A DNA stretch of 64,000 nucleotides from NCBI RefSeq assembly GCF_030730865.1, contig NZ_JAVALZ010000006.1, positions 62,001 through 126,000 of the forward strand, written 5' to 3'. A program made the translations under genes and the position numbers. This document shows, piece after piece, positions 54,560-61,819 of the stretch. Numbering within the stretch: position 1 is the stretch's first letter; every line of letters starts with the position of its first letter. Source of the stretch: Uliginosibacterium sp. 31-16. Lineage in GTDB: Bacteria; Pseudomonadota; Gammaproteobacteria; Burkholderiales; Rhodocyclaceae. Below the pieces are notes generated by a model. That model ran no database searches and had not been told where the DNA came from. It worked only from the letters and a program-made list of their open reading frames with translations.

Positions 54560-55375
54560 ATGAGCTACCTCGCCAACACCAAACCCGTCACCCTTACCAG
54601 CCTCGCGGCCATGCGTCAGAACGGCGAGAAGATCGCCATGCTCACGGCTTACGACGCGAGTTTCGCTGCGCTATGCGAACGCAATGGCGTGGATGTGCTG
54701 CTGATCGGCGATTCGCTGGGCAATACGGTGCAAGGACAGAAAAGCACCCTGCCGGTAACGATGGATCACATGGTCTATCACACCGAATGTGTTGCTCGTG
54801 CCGCCCAGCGCGCCTGGGTGATCGCCGACCTGCCCTTTGCCAGCTATCAGGAAAGCCCGGCCCAGGCTCTGCGCAATGCGGCACGCCTGATGGCAGCAGG
54901 CGCGCAGATGGTGAAGCTGGAAGGCGGCGCGTACATGGCCGAGACGGTGCGTTTCCTCGTTGAGCGTGGCGTGCCGGTGTGCGCCCACATCGGCTTGACG
55001 CCGCAATCGGTGCACCAGCTCGGCGGTTACCGCGTGCAGGGCAAGACCGAAGCCTCCGCCACGCAGATGAAAGCCGACGCACTGGCTCTGGAGGCCGCCG
55101 GCGCAGCCATGGTCGTACTGGAAATGGTCCCGGCGACATTGGCCGCCGAGCTCACAAAATCCCTCACCAGCATGGCCACCATCGGCATCGGCGCGGGCAA
55201 GGACTGTGACGGTCAGGTGCTGGTGCTGCACGACATGCTGGGCATTTACCCCGGCAAGGTCGCACGCTTCGTGAAGAACTTCATGGAAGGAGCGGCCAGC
55301 ATTGACGCGGCCGTGGCGGCTTATTCTGCCGCCGTAAAGGGTGGCAGCTTCCCGGCGCCGGAACACACCTACTGA
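54560..55375 (+). CDS. panB: 3-methyl-2-oxobutanoate hydroxymethyltransferase
   Basis: This 271-residue enzyme makes ketopantoate from 2-ketoisovalerate and methylene-tetrahydrofolate for pantothenate and CoA synthesis. Conserved parts are [40 protein letters not shown] and VLEMVP. AGGAG precedes the ATG at 54560. panC does not follow; a convergent gene does. Confidence 0.95.
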   Translation: MSYLANTKPVTLTSLAAMRQNGEKIAMLTAYDASFAALCERNGVDVLLIGDSLGNTVQGQKSTLPVTMDHMVYHTECVARAAQRAWVIADLPFASYQESPAQALRNAARLMAAGAQMVKLEGGAYMAETVRFLVERGVPVCAHIGLTPQSVHQLGGYRVQGKTEASATQMKADALALEAAGAAMVVLEMVPATLAAELTKSLTSMATIGIGAGKDCDGQVLVLHDMLGIYPGKVARFVKNFMEGAASIDAAVAAYSAAVKGGSFPAPEHTY

Positions 55376-55396
55376 TGAGGGATATGTGCGGTGATG

Positions 55397-55420
55397 GTGA
55401 CAGGTCGCCTGACCTGTCAC
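55397..55420. terminator. Perfect inverted repeat between converging panB and the J-domain gene
   Basis: GTGACAGGTC (55397-55406) and GACCTGTCAC (55411-55420) form a perfect ten-base stem with a GCCT loop, 22 bp after panB and 10 bp after the convergent stop. There is no T run, so it may act as a bidirectional stop or 3' end protector. Confidence 0.45.
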
Positions 55421-55429
55421 TATCGCCCG

Positions 55430-56677
55430 TCACGCCCCGCACAAGGTCCGGATGTAGTCAGCCACCTTGCGCAACCGCTCCGGCTTGAATGAACCATCCG
55501 GCTCGTCACGCGTGACGAAGAGATTCACGCCGGCATCAAAACCGTTCTCTGCATACCAGGCCTGCTGCGCTTGCCAGCGTGTGCGCAGACTCTCGTCCTC
55601 GCCATGCGCCAGATGCTCCCACAGCAGAGGCTGGCCATCCTTGTCCTGCACGGTGAAGCTCGGTGAATGCGCGCCACCCGGCAAAGGCTGAAGATAGGCA
55701 CAGGTCAGCCCGGCTTCATCCAGCAAACGCGCAATTTCCAATTCGGCCGGGCTGCAAACCCGCCCCCCGCCTTTGTTTTCAGGCATATCGCTCGTAGACT
55801 CAATAACGACGGGAGTCTCCACACTGGGCGGCTGCACAGGTCCGCCAGGAGCCGCTGTCGAAGCAGGCGCCGCAGCAGGAGCATTGCCAAGCAAACGCGC
55901 GTCGAGCTCCTGCTGGAGGCGCTGCAACTCGCTCTCGGTGCGAGCAATGTCGCGCTGGATACCCGCTTCGATGACGCGCAATTTGTCTTCACCGCGGGCT
56001 TCGGCCTCTTCCACGGTTTTGAAGAGGCGATACAGTCCGGAATCACGCAAGGTGGCCGTTGCCTGACTGATCTCGCCAATCTGCTCGCGCACCCGTGACA
56101 TCAGGCGGATGGTCCGGATCAGGCGCGTGGCCGCATCATCCTCGCCCGGCTGGGCACGCATCTGGTATTCGTCGATCAGGGCCTGGATGGTGTGCACATG
56201 ACCATCCCGATAAGCCACGTTGATGCGCGACATGATCTCGTCGCGCAGGCCGCGGTCATCGTCATCGCCGGCGCGATCCGGGTGCACGATCCGGGCCGCC
56301 ATTCGGTAGAACTTGCGCAGATCTTCGGTCGGCGAGAACTCCTCATTGCCCAGATCCACATCGATTGCGCGGGCGGCATCCGCACTGGCCCGTGCCTGTG
56401 TTGTCGCCGCCTTGGCCGCAGCCTGACGCGACGGGTCACGCGGGGCCAGACGGACCCGCACGCGTGCGATGTCCGCGCGCAATTCATCCAGCCGGGCGTA
56501 CAGATCCCCCACTCGGCGCCAGTAACGCAGCTTGAAAGCCGCCAACGCGTTCTGCAGGGTGACGTATTCGGTCTGCACTTCGGCATAGCGCTCTTCGAGC
56601 ACCTCAAGCTGCTGCAGCTTGCCATCGAGCTCGAGTTGCTCGGGGGCCGGTTTATCGCGATTCAGCCACTGGAACAC
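55430..56677 (-). CDS. J-domain protein with coiled coil and degenerate PD-(D/E)XK-like C-terminal domain
   Basis: This 415-residue protein has an N-terminal coiled coil (about 12-80), a J domain (about 115-170) that keeps the HPD motif at 132-134 (FYRMAARIVHPDRAG), a second coiled coil (195-262), an Ala/Pro linker and a C-terminal domain (305-415). That domain resembles PD-(D/E)XK nuclease modules found at the end of some helicases: SxxE (S309, E312), WEHL (353-356) and WYAENGF. The expected PDF is PSF (339-341) and the Lys before WY is Gln, so it is probably inactive. GTG start directly follows the ankyrin stop, with GGAGGGG upstream. Function unknown. Confidence 0.75.
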   Translation of the reverse strand: MFQWLNRDKPAPEQLELDGKLQQLEVLEERYAEVQTEYVTLQNALAAFKLRYWRRVGDLYARLDELRADIARVRVRLAPRDPSRQAAAKAATTQARASADAARAIDVDLGNEEFSPTEDLRKFYRMAARIVHPDRAGDDDDRGLRDEIMSRINVAYRDGHVHTIQALIDEYQMRAQPGEDDAATRLIRTIRLMSRVREQIGEISQATATLRDSGLYRLFKTVEEAEARGEDKLRVIEAGIQRDIARTESELQRLQQELDARLLGNAPAAAPASTAAPGGPVQPPSVETPVVIESTSDMPENKGGGRVCSPAELEIARLLDEAGLTCAYLQPLPGGAHSPSFTVQDKDGQPLLWEHLAHGEDESLRTRWQAQQAWYAENGFDAGVNLFVTRDEPDGSFKPERLRKVADYIRTLCGA

Positions 56678-57940
56678 TCAGCAAACCCCTCCGGTCAGAC
56701 GTTCGCGATAGGCTCGCACCAGATGCGGGCGATTTTCTGCGCCGAGCATCTCGGCCAGCCAGTCGCTGAGAACCAGCAAACTTTTGCTGCCCAGCGGAAA
56801 TTCCGCCAGCAGATTGAGCAAAAAGGCCCGTAATTCAGCATAGGCGGCAGGCTGACAGGTGATGTACTGATCATCGAGATGACTGAACACACCCTCCCCC
56901 GCTTCGCCGCGCTGAGCGCGCTGCAGCAGGGCCGCCAGCTGGGAATCATCGCAACGCTCAGCCAGCTGCAGTGCGCTCTCGCCACTGCCTGCCTCGACGA
57001 GCGCCGGATTGGCTCCATAGCAAAGCAGCATTGCTGCCGCTGCCGCATGGTCATTGATGACGGCATAGTGCAGCGGCGACATGCGTGTTGTAAGACCTTC
57101 GAGTTCGCAACAATCCTGTGCGTCCGGATCTGCCCCCGCCGCCAGCAGCACCTCCAGCGCCGCAGCGCAACCACGCGCGGCTGCGTAATGCAGGGGCGTC
57201 CGCAAATCGGCAGCGCAAACATCGCGCTCCGCCCCTGCTTTCAGCAGCAAGCGGACAATTTCCGCCCGATTATTCAACGCAGCCACATGCAAGGCGCCAT
57301 TGCCGCCATAAGCGCCTAGCTGATCATCGTAGGAGTGCCAGCGGGCCTGTGCTTCAATATCCGCTCCGGCGTTGAGCAAGGCCGCCACCAGAGCCTCCTG
57401 TCCATGCGCCGCGGCAAACTGTAAAGCCGTCTCGCCCCCGGCCGGCAGACAGGCATCTGGGTCAGCTCCTGCAGAAAGCAGGCAGAGGGCCACGTCCTCA
57501 CGCGCCAGCTCCGCCGCAATCAGCAAAGGCGTCGCACCAGGCAGCCCTCCCTCTTCAGCACAACGGGCATCCAGCGGCGCACAAAGCTCGATCAACAGGG
57601 CAACACAAGAGGCGGAACCATTACGTGCAGCCACATGCAGAAGCTGCTGCCCGTCCTCCGCTGAGCGGTATTCCGGTAGCCCCGGATGTTCATGCAATAA
57701 ACGCCCCAAACCCGCCAGATCATCACGCTCAATCAATGTCCGTGCCTCGGCATGACGAGCCGCCTGATCTGCTGTCAGCAGCTCACCACCAGCAGCCATC
57801 TCACGCCACAGGATTGCCAGGCCACGATTGACGAACCCGGCCGAGTCCTGCACGACCACAAGCGCCTGTCGCTCCGGAGGCAAAGCCAGTGCGCCGGCAG
57901 ACGACAGTGCAATGGATTGGGAGCTGGATTCGATATTCAT
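56678..57940 (-). CDS. Ankyrin-repeat protein, partner of the J-domain protein
   Basis: This 420-residue protein carries about seven ankyrin repeats (residues roughly 100-350), with typical motifs such as GQQLLHVAARNGSASCVALLIE, GETALQFAAAHGQEALVAALLNAGADIEA and RTPLHYAAARGCAAALEVLLAAGADPDA. No signal peptide or membrane helix is seen. The C-terminal 70 residues are a helical domain without repeats. Its stop codon touches the start of the J-domain gene (TGA-GTG), so the two are a translational pair. The ATG at 57940 is preferred to one 24 bp upstream. Function unknown. Confidence 0.8.
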   Translation of the reverse strand: MNIESSSQSIALSSAGALALPPERQALVVVQDSAGFVNRGLAILWREMAAGGELLTADQAARHAEARTLIERDDLAGLGRLLHEHPGLPEYRSAEDGQQLLHVAARNGSASCVALLIELCAPLDARCAEEGGLPGATPLLIAAELAREDVALCLLSAGADPDACLPAGGETALQFAAAHGQEALVAALLNAGADIEAQARWHSYDDQLGAYGGNGALHVAALNNRAEIVRLLLKAGAERDVCAADLRTPLHYAAARGCAAALEVLLAAGADPDAQDCCELEGLTTRMSPLHYAVINDHAAAAAMLLCYGANPALVEAGSGESALQLAERCDDSQLAALLQRAQRGEAGEGVFSHLDDQYITCQPAAYAELRAFLLNLLAEFPLGSKSLLVLSDWLAEMLGAENRPHLVRAYRERLTGGVC

Positions 57941-58051
57941 GAGAAGTGACGGTAACGCAGGCATTCAACACGGCAACCGTCGTATTGTGCGGTAAAAACC
58001 GGCATCCGGCGCAGCGCACCTAAAGGCAGAAGAAATTCCGCGCTGAAAAGC

Positions 58052-58079
58052 AAAAAGGCCGGTCTTTCGACCGGCCTTT
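58052..58079 (-). terminator. Terminator after tRNA-Arg
   Basis: AAAGGCCGGTC (58054-58064) and GACCGGCCTTT (58069-58079) pair around a TTTC loop; TTTTTG follows on the minus strand. It ends the lysC / tRNA-Ser / tRNA-Arg transcript. Confidence 0.85.
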
Positions 58080-58090
58080 CCACTTGAAAC

Positions 58091-58167
58091 TGGTACACCC
58101 AGAGCGATTCGAACGCCCGACCCCCTGGTTCGTAGCCAGGTACTCTATCCAGCTGAGCTATGGGTGC
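58091..58167 (-). tRNA. tRNA-Arg(ACG)
   Basis: A 77-nt cloverleaf: acceptor GCACCCA with TGGGTGT (a G-U first pair), anticodon stem CCTGG/CCAGG around CTACGAA (anticodon ACG, read as inosine), T loop TTCGAAT and encoded CCA. Confidence 0.93.
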
Positions 58168-58235
58168 AAAAACAGAAGCGGAATTATGAACAACTTTCCC
58201 GTTTTCTGCAACACCTTTCGATGTTTTTTTCTTTA

Positions 58236-58328
58236 TGGCGGAGAGCAAGGGATTCGAACCCTCGAGACAGGTTTTGCCCGTCTGCTCCCTTAGCAGGGGA
58301 GTGCCTTCGACCACTCGGCCAACTCTCC
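58236..58328 (-). tRNA. tRNA-Ser(GCT)
   Basis: A 93-nt type II tRNA with acceptor GGAGAGT/GCTCTCC, anticodon stem CTCCC/GGGAG around CTGCTAA (anticodon GCT), a long variable arm and an encoded GCCA end. It lies 46 bp after the lysC stop on the same strand. Confidence 0.94.
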
Positions 58329-58374
58329 GCAAAGAGGGCGCATTCTAGCCGCCCTCCTGCCCCTCGTCAATCTC

Positions 58375-59604
58375 TCAAGCAGCAGTCTGATCGAGTTCAA
58401 ATGCCTTGTGTAAGACGCGGACAGCCAACTCCAGATATTTCTCGTCAATCGCCACCGAAATCTTGATCTCGGAAGTGGAAATCATCTGGATATTGATGCC
58501 TTCTTCGGCCAGCGTGCGGAACATGCGACTGGCAACGCCTACATGCGAGCGCATGCCTACGCCGACGACCGAAACCTTGGCCATGGTGCGGTCACCATGA
58601 ACTTCGCGTGCGCCGGTATGGGTCTTGACCCCCTCCAGAATGCTCATGGCGCGATCCATTTCGCCACGCGGCACGGTAAAGGAGAAATCGGTCGAGCCAT
58701 CCTGGCCAACGTTCTGGATGATCATATCTACATCAATATTGGCCTCAGCGACCGGGCCAAGGATCTGGTAAGCAATGCCCGGGCGATCCGGCACACCTTG
58801 AATGGTGAGCTTGGCTTCGTCGCGATTGAACGCGATGCCGGAAATGATCGGCTGTTCCATCTTGGTATCTTCCTCGAAAGTAATCAGCGTGCCCTCGCCT
58901 CCATCCTGAAAGCTGGAGAGCACCCGCAATTTGACCTTGTATTTACCGGCAAACTCGACAGAGCGGATCTGCAACACCTTGGAGCCAAGGCTTGCCATTT
59001 CGAGCATTTCCTCGAAAGTGATGCGATCAAGCTTGCGCGCCTCAGGCACGATGCGTGGGTCAGTGGTGTAGACGCCATCCACATCGGTATAAATCTGGCA
59101 TTCATCAGCACGCAACGCTGCCGCCAACGCGACCCCGGTCGTGTCCGAACCACCGCGCCCCAGGGTAGTGATGTTGCCAGCATCATCAACCCCCTGGAAC
59201 CCCGCAACCACAACCACGCACCCCTCATCGAGGTCCTTACGCATGCGGTCTTCGTCAATTTTCAGAATGCGGGCCTTGGTAAAGGAGCTATCTGTCAGGA
59301 TACGGACCTGCGGCCCTGTGTAGCTTCGGGCCTTGATGCCTTCAGCTTGCAGCGCCATGCTCAACAGACCGATGGTGACCTGCTCGCCCGTGGATATAAC
59401 CACGTCAAGCTCACGGGGATCAGGATTGGCCTGAACTTCCTTGGCCAGAGCAACAAGGCGGTTCGTTTCGCCACTCATGGCAGACACGACTACAACCAGC
59501 TTGTGCCCTTCTGCATGCGCGCGCGCCACTCGTCGGGCCACGTTCTTGATGCGTTCGGGGTTGCCGACCGAGGTACCACCGTACTTCTGAACTATCAGCG
59601 CCAT
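58375..59604 (-). CDS. lysC: Aspartate kinase
   Basis: This 409-residue kinase catalyses the first step towards lysine, threonine and methionine. It starts VQKYGGTSVGN, has the catalytic GRGGSDTTGVALA and carries two C-terminal ACT domains for feedback control (LTIQGVPDRPGIAYQILGPV and VSVVGVGMRSHVGVASRMFRTL). The size is that of the monofunctional, lysine/threonine-sensitive form. The ATG is at 59602-59604. Two tRNA genes follow on the same strand. Confidence 0.95.
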   Translation of the reverse strand: MALIVQKYGGTSVGNPERIKNVARRVARAHAEGHKLVVVVSAMSGETNRLVALAKEVQANPDPRELDVVISTGEQVTIGLLSMALQAEGIKARSYTGPQVRILTDSSFTKARILKIDEDRMRKDLDEGCVVVVAGFQGVDDAGNITTLGRGGSDTTGVALAAALRADECQIYTDVDGVYTTDPRIVPEARKLDRITFEEMLEMASLGSKVLQIRSVEFAGKYKVKLRVLSSFQDGGEGTLITFEEDTKMEQPIISGIAFNRDEAKLTIQGVPDRPGIAYQILGPVAEANIDVDMIIQNVGQDGSTDFSFTVPRGEMDRAMSILEGVKTHTGAREVHGDRTMAKVSVVGVGMRSHVGVASRMFRTLAEEGINIQMISTSEIKISVAIDEKYLELAVRVLHKAFELDQTAA

Positions 59605-59756
59605 CTTGGGTGTGTGTTACCAAAACAGGAAAGGGCAAGATTTTATCCCATGCACTGGATTCCGGCACGCCTGTTTACATATTCATCAACCGGGTTTATT
59701 GACAACTTTTTACGTCAAGCCCTGAACTTTTCTCGAAAAACAGACACAAATGCTAC

Positions 59757-59786
59757 TTGAATGCCCCGGAATTATTGATCTATACT
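59757..59786 (+). promoter_or_regulatory. Sigma-70-type promoter of the HTH gene
   Basis: TTGAAT (59757-59762) and TATACT (59781-59786) are spaced 18 bp, close to the sigma-70 consensus. The leader to the ATG at 59920 is about 125 bp. The rest of 59605-59919 holds no gene; the first part upstream of lysC has no clear promoter. Confidence 0.65.
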
Positions 59787-59793
59787 AGCTTTA

Positions 59794-59815
59794 ACCTATA
59801 ACCAAAGTCATAGGT
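59794..59815. promoter_or_regulatory. Inverted repeat downstream of the promoter, possible operator
   Basis: ACCTAT (59794-59799) and ATAGGT (59810-59815) are perfect inverted half-sites with a ten-base spacer, starting 8 bp after the -10 box. The position suits repression, possibly by the HTH protein itself. Confidence 0.45.
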
Positions 59816-59919
59816 CGATTTCAAGCTTCCAGCATTTTTTAAAAAGGCAGGGGCTTAAACGGCAAGGCGGCGATCCCCCTTCTGCGCCAACGCTCCAACT
59901 ACTGACAAGGAAACCATAC

Positions 59920-60213
59920 ATGAAGACCATCGAAAACATCGATGTACGCGAAATCCGCCGCAAACTAGGCCTGAATCAATCTGAATTCTGGTCAGAACTG
60001 GGTGTCACCCAAAGTGGCGGCTCCCGCTATGAAAGCGGCCGCAACATCCCCCGTCCCGTTCAGGCGCTGCTGCGACTGGTACACATCGAACAGATCGATA
60101 TCGACAAGATCCGCAAGGATGATTTTGAAGTCATCGAGTATCTGCGCGCGCACAAGTCAGATCTGTACAAGAGCCTGAAGAAGGACGCCAAAGCCAAGAA
60201 GAAGGAAAAGTAA
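59920..60213 (+). CDS. Helix-turn-helix DNA-binding protein
   Basis: This 97-residue protein has a Cro/CI-type HTH in the first half (REIRRKLGLNQSEFWSELGVTQSGGSRYESG) and a strongly basic Lys-rich tail (KKDAKAKKKEK). The second helix region IPRPVQALLRLVHI follows. AAGGAA lies about 10 bases before the ATG. It has its own promoter and terminator and is monocistronic. Such small HTH proteins with a Lys tail occur in beta- and gammaproteobacteria; the target genes are unknown. Confidence 0.82.
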   Translation: MKTIENIDVREIRRKLGLNQSEFWSELGVTQSGGSRYESGRNIPRPVQALLRLVHIEQIDIDKIRKDDFEVIEYLRAHKSDLYKSLKKDAKAKKKEK

Positions 60214-60248
60214 TCCTTCCGGGAGGTTTTCCTCTCGCCATTCTTTGC

Positions 60249-60286
60249 AAACCCCGCAAGTACAGTGCTTCGCGGGGTTTTGCTTT
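60249..60286 (+). terminator. Rho-independent terminator after the HTH gene
   Basis: AAACCCCGC (60249-60257) and GCGGGGTTT (60272-60280) form the stem, with TTTTGCTTT following. Confidence 0.85.
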
Positions 60287-60334
60287 GATGGGCTACAATC
60301 CGATTCGTGTTCCACGCAAGACCCTGCTGATATC

Positions 60335-60793
60335 GTGATCATCACCCGTCGCCTTGAATTCGATTCCGGACATCGCATCCCGGATCACCGCAGTCTGTGC
60401 CGGCACCTGCATGGGCACCGTTACGCGCTGGAGGTCACCGTTTCCGGTGATGTGACCCGCATGGACGGAGACCCCCGAAACGGCATGGTGCTGGACTTCT
60501 CGGAAGTCAAGACCCTCATGCGTCAGCATGTCGTCGACGTTTGGGACCATGCCTTTCTCGTATATCAGGGCGACCTGCAAATCCTGAATTTCCTGAACAG
60601 TCTGCCGGAACACCGTACAGTCGTACTGGATGTTGTGCCCACCGCTGAAAATCTGGCCGCCAAGGCCTTTGAGCTGCTCCATCCACATATTGGCGACCTC
60701 TGCGCCAAGGCTCTGACGTTGGAGAATGTCCGCATCTATGAAACGCCCAACTGCTGGGCGGATGCCAGCCAGGCCAATCAGCAGCACAACTAG
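60335..60793 (+). CDS. queD: 6-carboxytetrahydropterin synthase QueD
   Basis: This 152-residue enzyme makes the second intermediate of queuosine synthesis from dihydroneopterin triphosphate. The zinc and catalytic residues are visible: FDSGHRIPDH, then SLCRHLHGHRYALEV (catalytic Cys and two His), WDHAFL and PTAENLAAKAFE, with ENVRIYETP at the end. The GTG at 60335 (M-IITRRLEFDSGHR) is the natural start; a frame reaching back to 60245 would run through the upstream terminator. Confidence 0.93.
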   Translation: MIITRRLEFDSGHRIPDHRSLCRHLHGHRYALEVTVSGDVTRMDGDPRNGMVLDFSEVKTLMRQHVVDVWDHAFLVYQGDLQILNFLNSLPEHRTVVLDVVPTAENLAAKAFELLHPHIGDLCAKALTLENVRIYETPNCWADASQANQQHN

Positions 60794-60858
60794 ACAGCGC
60801 CGCGCCTCAAAGGCACAATGCGCTCCCTGCAGGAAAGACCCCGCAGTGATTGATTTCT

Positions 60859-60948
60859 GGAGGTGTGGCAGAGCGGTTGAATGCACCGGTCTTGAAAACC
60901 GGCGATGTTGAAAGACATCCGTGAGTTCGAATCTCACCGCCTCCGCCA
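60859..60948 (+). tRNA. tRNA-Ser(TGA)
   Basis: A 90-nt type II tRNA: acceptor GGAGGTG with CGCCTCC, anticodon stem CCGGT/ACCGG around CTTGAAA (anticodon TGA), a long variable arm (GATGTTGAAAGACATC) and an encoded GCCA end. Confidence 0.94.
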
Positions 60949-60957
60949 GAATATGAA

Positions 60958-60989
60958 ACGGCCCGGGAACTCCGGGCCGTTCTGTTTTC
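60958..60989 (+). terminator. Terminator after tRNA-Ser(TGA)
   Basis: ACGGCCCGG (60958-60966) and CCGGGCCGT (60972-60980) pair, followed by TCTGTTTT. Confidence 0.8.
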
Positions 60990-61070
60990 GGGGAACCTTG
61001 CGGCATCTGCCTTGTCAATTCACCAGACGCAAAACGCGCGTCGCCTCAAACCCGTCTGGAGAGACCCGTC

Positions 61071-61757
61071 ATGGATCGTGCCCTCAGCACCTCATCACTG
61101 GACCTTGCGCAAAACCGCAACAAGGTCCTGCGCAACACTTATAACCTGCTGGCGCTGTCCATGCTGCCAACGGCGGCAGGCGCTTGGCTGGGCATGCAGA
61201 TGCACTTCGCCGGCCTGTTCAAGGGCAGCCCGCTGATGGGGCCGCTGCTGATGCTGGGCGTTATGGTCGGACTGATGTTCGCAATTCAGCGTTTCCGTGA
61301 CAGCTCGACTGGCGTATTCCTGCTGCTGGGCTTCACCTTTGTCATGGGGCTCATGCTTTCGGTGACGCTGGAGCGCACGCTGAGATTCTCTAACGGAGGT
61401 ACGCTGATCGCCATGGCCGCCGGTGGCACTGCCATCATTTTCTTCGGTATGTCGGCCCTCGCTTCGTCCATCAAGCGGGATCTGTCCGGTATGGGAAAAT
61501 TCCTTTTCATCGGCACCTTGCTGCTGATCGCCGCCAGCTTGGCCAACCTGTTCTTCCAGTTGCCAGCCTTGCATCTGGCGCTGACGGTCATTACCTGCGG
61601 TCTGTTTTCTGCCTGGCTGTTGTTTGATCTGAATCGCATCATCACTGGCGGAGAGACCAATTACATTACCGCCACCCTGTCGGTTTATCTCGATCTGTAC
61701 AACATCTTCGCAAGCCTGCTGCAGATCCTCGGCATCTTTGGTGGCGATCGCGACTGA
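61071..61757 (+). CDS. Bax inhibitor-1 / YccA family membrane protein
   Basis: This 228-residue protein has seven hydrophobic segments and the BI-1 pattern: RNTYNLLALSMLPTAAGAWLG at the start, TLIAMAAGGTAIIFFGMS, SASLANLFFQ-like middle and the C-terminal LSVYLDLYNIFASLLQILG. Bacterial members such as YccA and YetJ affect FtsH proteolysis or calcium leak; the role here is unknown. TGGAGAG precedes the ATG. It converges with rlmD on a shared terminator. Confidence 0.9.
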   Translation: MDRALSTSSLDLAQNRNKVLRNTYNLLALSMLPTAAGAWLGMQMHFAGLFKGSPLMGPLLMLGVMVGLMFAIQRFRDSSTGVFLLLGFTFVMGLMLSVTLERTLRFSNGGTLIAMAAGGTAIIFFGMSALASSIKRDLSGMGKFLFIGTLLLIAASLANLFFQLPALHLALTVITCGLFSAWLLFDLNRIITGGETNYITATLSVYLDLYNIFASLLQILGIFGGDRD

Positions 61758-61772
61758 ACAAGCGCCTGCCAG

Positions 61773-61808
61773 AAAAAACAAGGCCCGCAAATGCGGGCCT
61801 TGTTTTTT
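61773..61808. terminator. Bidirectional terminator between the BI-1 gene and rlmD
   Basis: ACAAGGCCCGCA (61778-61789) and TGCGGGCCTTGT (61792-61803) form a perfect stem. T runs follow on both strands (TTTTTT on the plus strand, and the A run at 61773-61778 on the other side). Confidence 0.92.
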
Positions 61809-61819
61809 AGCGAATACCT

